Positions 8,904 through 17,501 of a stretch of DNA of 64,000 nt are shown here, piece after piece (the stretch's first letter is position 1; each line of letters begins with the position of its first letter). The DNA comes from Saprospiraceae bacterium (GTDB taxonomy: Bacteria > Bacteroidota > Bacteroidia > Chitinophagales > Saprospiraceae). The stretch lies in contig JAIYAP010000008.1 of assembly GCA_027488935.1 (NCBI GenBank), forward strand, positions 1 through 64,000. The letters run 5' to 3'. The notes beneath the pieces were generated by a model. It searched no databases, was not told where the DNA came from, and saw only the letters and a list, made by a program, of their open reading frames with translations. Both the position numbers and the translations under genes were made by a program.

Positions 8904-9041
8904 CAACGGCAACAACTTTCCTTGAATCCGGGGAGTGCCTCCTTGGTAAATAAGTGTTGGAGCCGGCGCAGAAATAGCGGTGCCTGTGAAGGAGTGCAAA
9001 GATAAGGATGTTTTTGATTTTTCCTGCACTCGATTCAATTA

Positions 9042-9145
9042 AATAAACAACCGGGCCAAATCTCGGTTTTTTACACACTTAGCGCCCAGTAGCAATAAAC
9101 AACCGAGCCAAATCTTCATTTTTTACACAATTAGCGCCCGGTTGA
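9042..9145. repeat. 52-bp tandem duplication
   Basis: Two adjacent units of 52 bases start at 9042 and 9094. Both begin aataaacaaccg and contain ttttttacaca and ttagcgccc, with about eight differences. The pair lies in the gap between the toxin-antitoxin operon and the HxlR gene. No role is visible. Confidence 0.75.
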
Positions 9146-9217
9146 AAAACAAAAGTGGTACCGATGGAGGTTTTATTTCGGGATTGATGAAACGGTCACC
9201 ATTAAACCTTTATATTC

Positions 9218-9553
9218 CTATTTCCCAAAAACAGTATTCCTGTGTTTAAGCCCCCACTCTACTATATGATAAATTAAATCCTTTATGGACATACCGTGAT
9301 CTGTAAGCCGGTATTCAACAATCATAGGTGTATCTTGAATTATTTTGCGCTCTACCATTTTTATATCTTCCAAATACCGCAATTCTTTGGTCAAGGTTGA
9401 AGACGTGATGCGATTCAAAACGGTTTTGAGTTCGTTAAACCGTTTCGGGTCATCACACAAATGGGCAAGGATTTGCCCGCGCCATTTACCACCTACGATG
9501 TCCAACACATCGGCTACCACCTTGATTCCCTGTTGTTTAGTCTTGATTTCCAT
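9218..9553 (-). CDS. HxlR-family winged-helix transcriptional regulator
   Basis: A protein of 111 residues, the usual size for the HxlR family. The hallmark core is present: VLDIVGGKWRGQILAHL at about residues 16-32, then RFNELKTVLNRITSSTLTKELRYLE (recognition helix region), then the wing with VEYRLTDHG. HxlR proteins bind palindromes next to their own promoter and often sense electrophiles or redox stress. It is divergent from the hydrolase/oxidoreductase pair that starts at 9667, with 113 bases between. That gap contains two palindromes and divergent -7 boxes. I infer that it controls both transcripts. Confidence 0.9.
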   Translation of the reverse strand: MEIKTKQQGIKVVADVLDIVGGKWRGQILAHLCDDPKRFNELKTVLNRITSSTLTKELRYLEDIKMVERKIIQDTPMIVEYRLTDHGMSIKDLIYHIVEWGLKHRNTVFGK

Positions 9554-9580
9554 CTCAGATATGGTTTAAGTATCCTGAAA

Positions 9581-9592
9581 ACTACCGGTAGT
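9581..9592. promoter_or_regulatory. Perfect 12-bp palindrome, candidate HxlR operator
   Basis: ACTACCGGTAGT lies between the divergent -7 boxes and the HxlR start codon, inside the likely HxlR leader. It is a perfect dyad of the size HxlR proteins bind. Binding here would favour autoregulation. Confidence 0.45.
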
Positions 9593-9602
9593 TTTTTACT
9601 AC

Positions 9603-9640
9603 TTAGTCGCAAAGATAGACTAACGCGCCTACCTTTGCAA
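9603..9640. promoter_or_regulatory. Divergent promoters overlapping a second dyad
   Basis: The minus-strand -7 box TATCTTTG (9617-9610) has a TTG 20 bases upstream at 9640-9638. The plus-strand -7 box TACCTTTG (9630-9637) serves the hydrolase gene. A dyad, TTAGTC-N9-GACTAA (9603-9623), encloses the minus-strand -7 box and ends seven bases before the plus-strand one. A dimer bound there would block HxlR transcription and crowd the other promoter. Confidence 0.55.
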
Positions 9641-9666
9641 CATCAATTCAATCAAGAACTCAACAC

Positions 9667-10548
9667 ATGCAACAAACTTCGAATCTAATAAAAATATCGC
9701 TTGGAGATCATCTGGGCGTTTTCTTTTGGAGAAATATCGCGATGCCCGCTATTGCAGCCATAGGTGGTAAAAAATTTCCGTCGGGAAAAGTAACTGAATT
9801 TGCTTACGGCAATCTGCCGGATGAAAAATTGGACTTTATTGCGCCCAATAAATCATCAGAAAAACGATCGGCGATTGTCCATATCCACGGCGGTGCCTGG
9901 ATTGCTGGCAACAAAGGGAAATTTTATTCCAAACCCTTGATGAAATTTTCGGAGGCAGGTTATCCTGTTTTTAGCCTCAATTATCCCTTGGCGCCGAAAC
10001 AACAACATCCATATTTGTTGAAGTCTTTGCTAAAAGCTTTAGCCTGGATAAAGAAAAATCACCCCGAATATGATACCATACACCTCATAGGTGATTCGGC
10101 TGGCGGCAATTTGGCCATGATGTTGGGGATTTTTATTTCAAACCCTTCCTTGTTAAGTAAATTGGATTCGACAGACGTGCAAACGTTGCCCAAAATTAAA
10201 ACGGTGGTTGACCTTTTCGGTGTCAATGACCGAATTTCCTGGGTGGAAGATGGCTTTCCGAGTGCAAAACTCTTTTTAAAGGTATATCTCCAAAATACTT
10301 CAACGCCTGATATTCCAATGGTGCCAATGGATTTTGACCATATTGAACATTTGCCGCCTACTTTTATTGTCGGTGCCGGCAATGATAAGTTATTGCGCTC
10401 TTCCAAAATATGGGCAGAACATATTGGCCCAAAGTTCGAGCACGTAACATTTAAAATTTATGAAGGCGCAGCCCACGGTTTTTTCAGTTTCGGAAAAGGC
10501 AGTGATGAATTGAACGAGGATATGCTCCATTTTTTTAACAAAAATTAA
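9667..10548 (+). CDS. Alpha/beta hydrolase, esterase of the hormone-sensitive-lipase type
   Basis: A protein of 293 residues. The oxyanion-hole motif HGG is at 74-76 (VHIHGGAWIAG). The nucleophile motif GDSAGG has Ser144, the acid is probably Asp240 (VGAGNDKLL) and the His is 270 (GAAHGFF), so the triad is complete. There is no signal peptide, so it acts in the cytoplasm on small esters. It is the first gene of a two-gene operon with the oxidoreductase 13 bases downstream, transcribed away from the HxlR gene. The pairing suggests a detoxification or small-carbonyl/ester pathway, which is inference from context. Confidence 0.88.
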   Translation: MQQTSNLIKISLGDHLGVFFWRNIAMPAIAAIGGKKFPSGKVTEFAYGNLPDEKLDFIAPNKSSEKRSAIVHIHGGAWIAGNKGKFYSKPLMKFSEAGYPVFSLNYPLAPKQQHPYLLKSLLKALAWIKKNHPEYDTIHLIGDSAGGNLAMMLGIFISNPSLLSKLDSTDVQTLPKIKTVVDLFGVNDRISWVEDGFPSAKLFLKVYLQNTSTPDIPMVPMDFDHIEHLPPTFIVGAGNDKLLRSSKIWAEHIGPKFEHVTFKIYEGAAHGFFSFGKGSDELNEDMLHFFNKN

Positions 10549-10561
10549 ACCCAATAAAATA

Positions 10562-11485
10562 ATGCAAGCCATTCAATATCAATCATTTGGCCCCTCCGAT
10601 GTTATAGTTTTATCGGAAGTGCCCCAACCACAAATCAGCAATGACAACGAAGTATTGATTCAAGTCAAAGCTGCCAGCGTCAATCCTTTGGATATAAAAA
10701 TACGCATGGGCTTTATGCAAAAGATGCGCCCCGTTCAATTGCCTTTCACGCCAGGGTTGGATGCGGCAGGTGAAGTGGTGGCGATAGGTGCTGGGGTTAG
10801 CCGTTTTAAAGTAGGGGATGAAGTGATGGCAGCCACCATGATGGGCGCATACGCCGAATATATCGTAGCCAAAGAGGACTTTGTTTCTTTGAAACCCCAA
10901 AATATTTCATTTGCAGAAGCGGCATCTTTGGTGGTCAACCTTGGCACAGCCCAAAGCATCCTGTTTTCGGAAGGTCAATTGGAAAGCGGGCAAAAAGTGC
11001 TGATTCAAGGCGCTGCGGGGGCCGTTGGCGCAACGATGGTGCAATTGGCAAAAAACAATGGCATTTACGTTATTGCGACCGCTTCGGGTAAAGGTGTCGA
11101 ATTGCTACAAAATCTTGGAGCAGATGAGGTAATTGATTATAAAACGCAAGATGTTACCACCCTGGTTAAAAATGTAGATTTGGTTGCCGATTGCGCCGGG
11201 GGCGAAACCCAAAGCAAGTTGTTTGAGGTGTTAAAATCGGGTGGAAAATTATTGAGCATTGCGGGTATGCCCGCGCCAGAATTGGCTCAAAAATACAACA
11301 TTGATGCACGGTTTATTTCTTCTAATCTCTCTGCAAAAAGTTTAGAAAATGGTTTGAACTTAGTGTCGGAAGGCAAAATTAAGCCGATCGTTGCCAAAAT
11401 ATTCCCCTTAACGGAAGCCGCACAAGCCCAGGATTTTGTTTCGGCCGGTGGCATGCATGGAAAAGTGGTATTGGCGGTGCGTTAA
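10562..11485 (+). CDS. NADP-dependent quinone oxidoreductase, zinc-free MDR family
   Basis: A protein of 307 residues. The N-terminal GroES-like domain has ASVNPLDIKIRMG and PFTPGLDAAGEVVAIG. The Rossmann domain follows with VLIQGAAGAVGATMVQLAK at about 144-162, a variant of the nucleotide-binding glycine motif. The zinc-binding Cys/His residues of alcohol dehydrogenases are absent, as in quinone oxidoreductase-like members. These enzymes reduce quinones or unsaturated carbonyls with NADPH. It is the second gene of the operon with the esterase and likely under the same HxlR control, which is a common arrangement for this family. Confidence 0.9.
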   Translation: MQAIQYQSFGPSDVIVLSEVPQPQISNDNEVLIQVKAASVNPLDIKIRMGFMQKMRPVQLPFTPGLDAAGEVVAIGAGVSRFKVGDEVMAATMMGAYAEYIVAKEDFVSLKPQNISFAEAASLVVNLGTAQSILFSEGQLESGQKVLIQGAAGAVGATMVQLAKNNGIYVIATASGKGVELLQNLGADEVIDYKTQDVTTLVKNVDLVADCAGGETQSKLFEVLKSGGKLLSIAGMPAPELAQKYNIDARFISSNLSAKSLENGLNLVSEGKIKPIVAKIFPLTEAAQAQDFVSAGGMHGKVVLAVR

Positions 11486-11499
11486 AAAGGGGTCGTTGA

Positions 11500-13035
11500 T
11501 TACGGAGCCACGGCTAGGATAATCCCCTCCTTCCCCAACCCCTGTAAACAGTACAGGCCCGCAGGTAATGGTCCATCAAAATGCAAGGTAAATTGGTGCA
11601 CACCCGACTGAAGCGTATCGGTGTTCCAGGATTGTACCAGTTGCCCTTGCGCATTATACAGTTGCAGCAACAACGCACCCGCGTCCTGCAATTGGAAGGA
11701 GAGCGTGGTGTAGGCACGCGCAGGATTCGGATAAAGTCTGTAAGCAACCGGATCCGCAAGACTAATCGTTGGGCTCATCAGAGGCCCTTGTTCAAAGCGG
11801 GCAAGCAGCAGGTCATTGTCGCTAAAACTACCCGTTTGCCCTGCGAGGAGGATTTTACCGTCTTTTACCTGCATGGCTACCGCGCGATCCTGTTTTGCTG
11901 CCCCAGCATCTACCAAAACCCGACCATTGTTGCCAAATCCGGGATCAGGTGTGCCTGCTGCCAAGTATCGAAACAAGGCGACATCTTCTTGTTGACCAGA
12001 TGAAGAACCCGCCATGAGGATTTTGCCATCGGCCTGTAGCGCCACGGCATAGGCATAATCTCCAAACATGGAAATATTTTCCAACAGTTTGCCATCGTCG
12101 CTGAAACTCAAATCAAGGTCCCCGTTGACCAGGTAACGTGCTGCCGCCAAGTCGCTGATGGTATTTGAATTAGATTGCCCAACTACCATCATTTTGCCAT
12201 CAGGCTGTATGGCTACATCGTAAGCCGCATCTGCCTCCGTACCAAAAGTTGTTTTGAGCTTTCCACCATTGCCAAAGGATAAATCGAGGCTGCCATTGGC
12301 TAAAAGTCGGGCTACTGCAAAACTGCTGGTAACATTGGTGGTTTCTCCTACTGCTACGATTTTTCCATCCGGCTGCACTGCAATGGCATTGATACTTTCC
12401 TGTTCGCCAAACAAATCCAACATTTGCTTACCCGAAGTACCAAACGTATTGTCCAGGGTGCCGTTCGGCAAGAGCCGGGCCAAAGCAAAATCGCTGGTGA
12501 TCCCGTTGTACGCACGGCCCGCCAACAGGATTTTCCCGTCCGACAACAAACGCATGGCCAAACAAAAATCAGTAGAGCCAAAATTGACAACAACCCTACC
12601 ATTGGTACCAAATCCGGCATCCAGGGTTCCATTCGGCAACAAGCGTGCAACCACTGAATTAAATCCAGCACTGCCCAGCGTATAACCAGCCACCAAAATT
12701 TTTCCATCTGGCTGTATTTCAACGGCTTGTGCCTTGTCTTCGCCATTCAAAAAATCAATAATCGCTTTTCCATTGACCCCAAAAGTTGGATCTATGGCCC
12801 CATTGCTGGCCAAACGCATCACAAAAAAATCCTCCAACGCGCTCGCATCGGTGAACGTATTGCCTACAACGATAATTTTGCCATCCGACAACTGCGCAAC
12901 ATCGGTACCCTGGTCGTTGGCAGATCCAATCGCTGTGGTGAATATCCCGCCACTGCCAAAGGCTGGATCCAGGCTACCCGGTGTTTGGGCCATTAAATGG
13001 GTTGTAAAGCAAAGAAAGAGCAGTAATCGTATCAT
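11500..13035 (-). CDS. Secreted delta-60 repeat protein with T9SS sorting domain
   Basis: A protein of 511 residues. It has a signal peptide (MIRLLLFLCFTTHLMAQ). At least seven repeats of about 50-55 residues follow, with the delta-60 signature: LDPAFGSGG or LDNTFGTSG, then AVQPDGKIVAVG, then FAVARLLANGS. From about 425 there is a T9SS type A domain (YRLYPNPARAYTTLSF, LYNAQGQLVQSW, GLYCLQG). Delta-60 proteins are thought to form surface beta-propellers; the ligand is unknown. The gene is convergent with the oxidoreductase gene (14 bases apart) and divergent from the histidine kinase gene. Its GC content is similar to the neighbouring core genes. Confidence 0.88.
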   Translation of the reverse strand: MIRLLLFLCFTTHLMAQTPGSLDPAFGSGGIFTTAIGSANDQGTDVAQLSDGKIIVVGNTFTDASALEDFFVMRLASNGAIDPTFGVNGKAIIDFLNGEDKAQAVEIQPDGKILVAGYTLGSAGFNSVVARLLPNGTLDAGFGTNGRVVVNFGSTDFCLAMRLLSDGKILLAGRAYNGITSDFALARLLPNGTLDNTFGTSGKQMLDLFGEQESINAIAVQPDGKIVAVGETTNVTSSFAVARLLANGSLDLSFGNGGKLKTTFGTEADAAYDVAIQPDGKMMVVGQSNSNTISDLAAARYLVNGDLDLSFSDDGKLLENISMFGDYAYAVALQADGKILMAGSSSGQQEDVALFRYLAAGTPDPGFGNNGRVLVDAGAAKQDRAVAMQVKDGKILLAGQTGSFSDNDLLLARFEQGPLMSPTISLADPVAYRLYPNPARAYTTLSFQLQDAGALLLQLYNAQGQLVQSWNTDTLQSGVHQFTLHFDGPLPAGLYCLQGLGKEGIILAVAP

Positions 13036-13203
13036 AATTTATGGGCGTTTTAAAACAGCGAAAAAAAATCTGTTGTTCCGTTGCAAAGATGGGTGTACAC
13101 ATAGGATCTTTACATCACCTGTAAAGGTGATTTTAGGTGCCTTCATGCCGCACGATAAATCACCGGGACGGCTTTTGTATCAATTGAACCTAATTCCCAT
13201 ATC

Positions 13204-15048
13204 TTGAACCTTGTTATAAAGTTAACCGTACGCTTCCTATGTTGCTGCTTTTTGAGCGTACCATGGTGCAAAACGCTTACCGCTCAAACAGATAGCTTGC
13301 TTGCCCTCGCAGTACAAGCACCCAACGATAGTATCCGACTTATTCACTTAGGAGAAGCGTTTAAACAAACGATTTTTAATGATCCGGCAAAGGGCATGAC
13401 CATTGCGGTGGACTTTTTACAAGTCGCAAAACGCGCTGACGAACGCGATGACATCGCCATCGGACTCAATTTCATAGGCATGTCACACTATATTCAGGGA
13501 CGATATGACCGGGCAACTGAATATTACCTGCAAGCGATGAAGCAGGCAGAAGCCAACGCGGACACGCTTTACGCAGCAATCGTGCTCAATAATATAGCGG
13601 CTTGTTACGAAATTAGCAAGCAACCCGAAGCAGCCATTCACGCCTTTGAAGATGCGATGGAACGTTTTCGTCAGTTAGGTGATAAAAGCTGGATGGCCAA
13701 AGTATCCCACAACCTCGCGCAGCGCTACCTTGTAAAAAAAGACTTGGAAACTGCGCTCCATCACTATCAAAACGCTTACCAATGGTTTCAGGAATTGGGC
13801 GATCGGCACCACGAGGGTTTAGCCCTGACGGGTTACGGGCATTATTTTTTTCAAAAAGCACAATATGGTACCGCACTGGATTATTACAAAAAGGCACTGC
13901 TCCTGCTCGACAAGCAGTATGACCCTGCTGCTTATGCGGAACAACTGGAGCACTTGGCTAATACATATCTACAATTAAAAAAATACAAAGAAGCAGCACA
14001 ACATCTCCAAACGGCACTGCCCATGGCACAGGCGTGCTTGGCGCTTGAACAAGAGGTGCGCCTGAGCCGGTTAGCGGTAACCTTGTACAAACAAACCGGC
14101 AACCTCAAAAAGGCGTTTGAATGGCAAGAAAAATTCATTTTGTTATCCGACAGCCTCTACAGCCAGGAAAAAACACAAGTGTTGCAAGAGGCCGTCAAAA
14201 AATATGAACTGGAGCAAAAAGAGCAACAGATCGTGTTGCTGAATGCTGAAAATCAGGTAAAGGATCTTCGTTTACAAAATGCGCACCGCGCGCAGGTACT
14301 GCTGCTGTTTGGATTGCTCATTTTATCCCTGGCAGGCATAGGCGGCGCCTACTTTTTGCGGTTAAAACAACGCTCTAACCGCGCATTGGAAGAGAAAAAC
14401 CAGCAGATCAACAAGGCTTTGGCAGAAAAAGACCTGCTCATGCGGGAGATGCACCACCGGGTAAAAAACAATTTGCAAGTTATTACTTCATTGCTCAAAC
14501 TTCAAAGCCAACACTTGTCAGACCCCAAAGCCCTGGATGCCCTTACCGATGGCCGAAACCGGGTACAAAGCATGGTCTTTATCCACCAAAACCTTTACCA
14601 GCAAGCGCAACTAACAGCAATCGAAGCAGCCGTTTATGTGCCGAAGTTGGCGCAAGCACTCTTCGCTTCTTACAATTTTGATCCCGAACGGCTGCACGTA
14701 CACTATGAAGTAGATCCGCTTCTTTTAGATGTTGATACGGCGATACCTATTGGCCTGATTCTGAACGAATTGATTACCAATGCGCTCAAATATGCTTTCA
14801 AAGAGGAAACACCCGGCACCCTGACAATCCGATTGCGGCACCAAGCGCCCGATACCTTGCTGTTGGCGGTTCAGGATACCGGCCCCGGTCTTGATCCCGC
14901 CTTATTGAGCAGCGAAACCGTATCTGCTTCCTTTGGACTGCGCTTGGTCCAACTTTTAGCCGAAAAATTAGCATCCACCATCAGCGTCCGCAACGAAAAC
15001 GGTGCGTGTATCGAACTCGCCATACACGAATTTAAAACGGTGTCCTAA
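13204..15048 (+). CDS. TPR-containing sensor histidine kinase (HisKA_2 type)
   Basis: A protein of 614 residues. It has a signal sequence (LCCCFLSVPWC...TAQ). About five to six TPR units span 55-290 (GRYDRATEYYLQAMKQAEA, QYGTALDYYKKALLLL). A coiled coil at about 310-360 leads to one membrane helix near 365-387, a second coiled coil, and the kinase core: EMHHRVKNNLQVITSLLKLQ with the phosphoacceptor His418, then a HATPase domain with N-box NELITNALKYAF near 520 and GPGLDP. The TPRs face the periplasm and presumably bind a protein or peptide. I use the TTG at 13204 because it is the only start that gives the signal sequence. A response regulator gene follows after 5 bases. Confidence 0.87.
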   Translation: MNLVIKLTVRFLCCCFLSVPWCKTLTAQTDSLLALAVQAPNDSIRLIHLGEAFKQTIFNDPAKGMTIAVDFLQVAKRADERDDIAIGLNFIGMSHYIQGRYDRATEYYLQAMKQAEANADTLYAAIVLNNIAACYEISKQPEAAIHAFEDAMERFRQLGDKSWMAKVSHNLAQRYLVKKDLETALHHYQNAYQWFQELGDRHHEGLALTGYGHYFFQKAQYGTALDYYKKALLLLDKQYDPAAYAEQLEHLANTYLQLKKYKEAAQHLQTALPMAQACLALEQEVRLSRLAVTLYKQTGNLKKAFEWQEKFILLSDSLYSQEKTQVLQEAVKKYELEQKEQQIVLLNAENQVKDLRLQNAHRAQVLLLFGLLILSLAGIGGAYFLRLKQRSNRALEEKNQQINKALAEKDLLMREMHHRVKNNLQVITSLLKLQSQHLSDPKALDALTDGRNRVQSMVFIHQNLYQQAQLTAIEAAVYVPKLAQALFASYNFDPERLHVHYEVDPLLLDVDTAIPIGLILNELITNALKYAFKEETPGTLTIRLRHQAPDTLLLAVQDTGPGLDPALLSSETVSASFGLRLVQLLAEKLASTISVRNENGACIELAIHEFKTVS

Positions 15049-15053
15049 ATGCC

Positions 15054-15668
15054 ATGAGCCAAATCAAAATCCTGATTGTTGAAGATGAACCATTGGTTGC
15101 ACACGACATCGCATCTACCCTGACCGGGATCAATTATGCCGTGTGTGGTATCGCTTATTCGGTATCCAAAGCACTGTTTTACCTGGAAACTACGCGCCCG
15201 GATATTGTCTTGCTGGACATTAACCTGGGTACCGAAACGGACGGCATCTCCCTGGCTGAAACAATACGCCAGCAATACCATATTCCCTTTGTTTTCTTGA
15301 CTGCTTATGCCGATGCCAGTACCCTCGAACGCGCGAAACATACCCGCCCAATGGGTTACCTGGTTAAGCCTTACGAGGAACGTGCGCTCTTCGCAACCCT
15401 GCAAATTGCGCTGTATAATTTTGGGCAATTGCAAGCCGCGCTGCCATTCGATTTTAAAACGTTTAATGCGCACCGGACAAACAAACTCACCCCCAAAGAA
15501 TTCGAAATTATGCAAGACTTATACGAGGGCAACACCAATCAGCAACTGTGCGACAAACATTTTATCAGCCTGAATACGGTCAAAACCCATATTAAGCATC
15601 TTTACGATAAGTTAGCCGTACAATCGAGAAGCGAATTGATGATCTTGATGCGGAATCAGGGGCAGTGA
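15054..15668 (+). CDS. Response regulator with LuxR-type HTH
   Basis: A protein of 204 residues. The receiver domain at 4-120 has the acidic pocket (Glu10, Asp11, Glu12), the phosphoacceptor Asp55 in DIVLLDINLG, and Lys105 in GYLVKPYEE. The LuxR/FixJ-type HTH at 144-198 reads LTPKEFEIMQDLYEGNTNQQ then SLNTVKTHIKHLYDKL. Its start is 5 bases after the histidine kinase stop, so the two form a two-component system. Target genes are not evident; the next genes are on the other strand. The receiver matches the family found with HisKA_2 kinases in Bacteroidota. Confidence 0.92.
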   Translation: MSQIKILIVEDEPLVAHDIASTLTGINYAVCGIAYSVSKALFYLETTRPDIVLLDINLGTETDGISLAETIRQQYHIPFVFLTAYADASTLERAKHTRPMGYLVKPYEERALFATLQIALYNFGQLQAALPFDFKTFNAHRTNKLTPKEFEIMQDLYEGNTNQQLCDKHFISLNTVKTHIKHLYDKLAVQSRSELMILMRNQGQ

Positions 15669-15716
15669 ACACTTGACCGAGCAAAAAACACCCTTTATTT
15701 CATGTCTGCTTAGTAA

Positions 15717-16562
15717 CTACACCTGCGTCTCATAAAAATGCTCCGAAAGCCCAAACCTGCGCTCCGGTGCCCGACTTTCCAATTGATGAAAATCGGTCGG
15801 TTTTAAACCGGTAAAGTCTTTGTAGTCGCGCACAAGGTGTTGATAATCATAGTAATTACTATCAAACGCGATGGTTTGCCAAAGACGGTGGGGGTGTTTG
15901 TTTTTTTCCCGGAAAGCACGGTCGAACCGAACCAGCCGGGCAAACAACTTGGGGTTTACGCCCGTGCGTTCCAGAAATTTCCGCTCGAATTGTTTGGTGC
16001 TTAAAAAGGCCTTTTTAGCCAGACCGTCGAGGGAAAGGGTCGGATTTACCAGCATCCACCGGCAAACATCGTCCATTGGATGGCTGTCTTTTACGGCTCG
16101 ATTTGCCAGGTTTTGGATGAATTTATTCGCAACTTCCACGATTTCCAGGTAATTCCGGGCATGGAAAAAGGCTTCGTTGACCAAATGTACTTCCTTAGAA
16201 AACACCCGATCGGCTTCCATGTAGTGATCGTTGATTTCGGAACTGGGCATACCTGTCAGTCGGTACAATCCGCCAGGCTGGAACAGGATTTGAACCACCA
16301 TAAAATGTCCATGAATAAAGCGATTGGTCACCGAAAGCGCCTGTCCCACCAACGCCACGGGAATGTTGGAAACGCTTTTCGGGCTGGTGGTAAAATCTAC
16401 CTTTTCCCGGTCGTGCGGGTAAAAAGCCAGACATTGTTCTGGCCGGGGCGTGTACGGTTTGAACGGCGGCGGGTCGTGGGAATCGAAGCGCATGTGGACA
16501 ATACGATAACAGCGCACCAGTGCCTGAAGCGACGGATTGGGCAAAAAATCTTTTAAAATCAT
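15717..16562 (-). CDS. AraC-family regulator with DUF6597-like N-terminal domain
   Basis: A protein of 281 residues. The N-terminal half (ILKDFLPNPSLQALVRCYRI, then CLAFYPHDREKVDF) matches the uncharacterised sensor domain common to Bacteroidota AraC proteins. The C-terminal AraC HTH at about 170-270 has LSLDGLAKKAFLSTKQFERKF, then GVNPKLFARLVRFDRAF, and ends YYDYQHLVRDYKDFTGLKP. I take the ATG at 16562, since the extension to 16607 adds unlike sequence and is not needed. The Tat-exported cupin gene lies 61 bases upstream on the same strand, so they may be co-transcribed. Confidence 0.88.
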   Translation of the reverse strand: MILKDFLPNPSLQALVRCYRIVHMRFDSHDPPPFKPYTPRPEQCLAFYPHDREKVDFTTSPKSVSNIPVALVGQALSVTNRFIHGHFMVVQILFQPGGLYRLTGMPSSEINDHYMEADRVFSKEVHLVNEAFFHARNYLEIVEVANKFIQNLANRAVKDSHPMDDVCRWMLVNPTLSLDGLAKKAFLSTKQFERKFLERTGVNPKLFARLVRFDRAFREKNKHPHRLWQTIAFDSNYYDYQHLVRDYKDFTGLKPTDFHQLESRAPERRFGLSEHFYETQV

Positions 16563-16622
16563 CGCATTTCCATAAATTGACAGGGTGAAATGCCTCGAAC
16601 GCGTCACAACAGGGTATTCCTT

Positions 16623-17249
16623 TTAACGCAAACCATATTTCGTCGCAATGGCTTTTCGCTCCTCAAAAGCGGTTGGCGCATACACGAGCCCATACTGTTC
16701 ATTCAAACGTTCATGCTCCTTATTGCGTTGTTCAGAGCCCTGGGGAAAGCCTTTTTCCGGGGTTAATTCGTGAAAAATACGCTCCAAAAAGTCTTCAAAA
16801 GGCTGGTTAAAGTACATGTCCACGAAACGCAAGGGTTGATCGGAGCTGTTCCAAAAGGTGTGCCTCAGGTTCCGGGGACGAAAATGCCACCCCCCCGCAG
16901 CGATTTCTACCACCTCATTTTCGACCATAACGGTTGCTGTACCTTCCAAAACATACATCAATTCATCTAATTCCTTGTGCAAATGCGGCGGCGGCCCCAT
17001 TACTTTCGGCGCCACTGCACATTCAACGCACGAATATACGCCACCCGTTGCTTTCGAGCGCACCCAAACGCGAATATCCATGCTACCCTTGTGCGACAAA
17101 GGTTCCATTGGTGGCAGATAAAAAGGAAGCAAGGGGTCTGTTGGGCGGTTGGCAGCTGGGGTTACTGGGTTCGCGCTTAAACCCGGATTGGGCAGGATGC
17201 CGATGGCGGCAAATAAGCCAGCAGTTTGCAAAAAATCGCGTCTTTCCAT
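16623..17249 (-). CDS. Tat-exported cupin-domain protein
   Basis: A protein of 208 residues. The N-terminus MERRDFLQTAGLFAAIG is a twin-arginine signal. A single cupin_2 domain spans about 70-155, with metal ligands His89, His91 and Glu96 (PPPHLHKELDE) and His130 (NLRHTFWN). Such proteins bind a metal ion in the periplasm; their substrates range from sugars to quercetin-like phenolics, and the sequence does not decide between them. The gene heads a short stretch with the AraC regulator downstream, which suggests the regulator answers to the same compound. The 250-base gap to the next gene (17250-17501) shows nothing clear. Confidence 0.85.
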   Translation of the reverse strand: MERRDFLQTAGLFAAIGILPNPGLSANPVTPAANRPTDPLLPFYLPPMEPLSHKGSMDIRVWVRSKATGGVYSCVECAVAPKVMGPPPHLHKELDELMYVLEGTATVMVENEVVEIAAGGWHFRPRNLRHTFWNSSDQPLRFVDMYFNQPFEDFLERIFHELTPEKGFPQGSEQRNKEHERLNEQYGLVYAPTAFEERKAIATKYGLR

Positions 17250-17501
17250 GTTTCTGTTAAGTTTTCCACAAAACTATGGGCAAGTACATCCTTCCCAGTG
17301 GTAAAAAATAGACATTTATACGCTGGATTGGGCATCAATGCCGCGGGAATGAAGACCACATGCGGCGAAATGATGGTCCTAAAAAATATCCACAAAAATT
17401 CACATTGGCAGCGGGGGCAAATCTGGGAGTCGACGTAAATTGCGACCGCATCGTGATCCGAACCATCCGTTAGGTCGCCCATTCAAATAAATTACCCAAG
17501 C

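Noticed and set aside
8844..9038. Minus-strand small gene across repeat copy 3
   Set aside because: The end of the frame is repeat sequence shared by all three copies, and the start has no family resemblance.
17177..17482. Minus-strand gene upstream of the cupin gene
   Set aside because: It overlaps the Tat signal of the cupin in another frame, and its composition is not protein-like.
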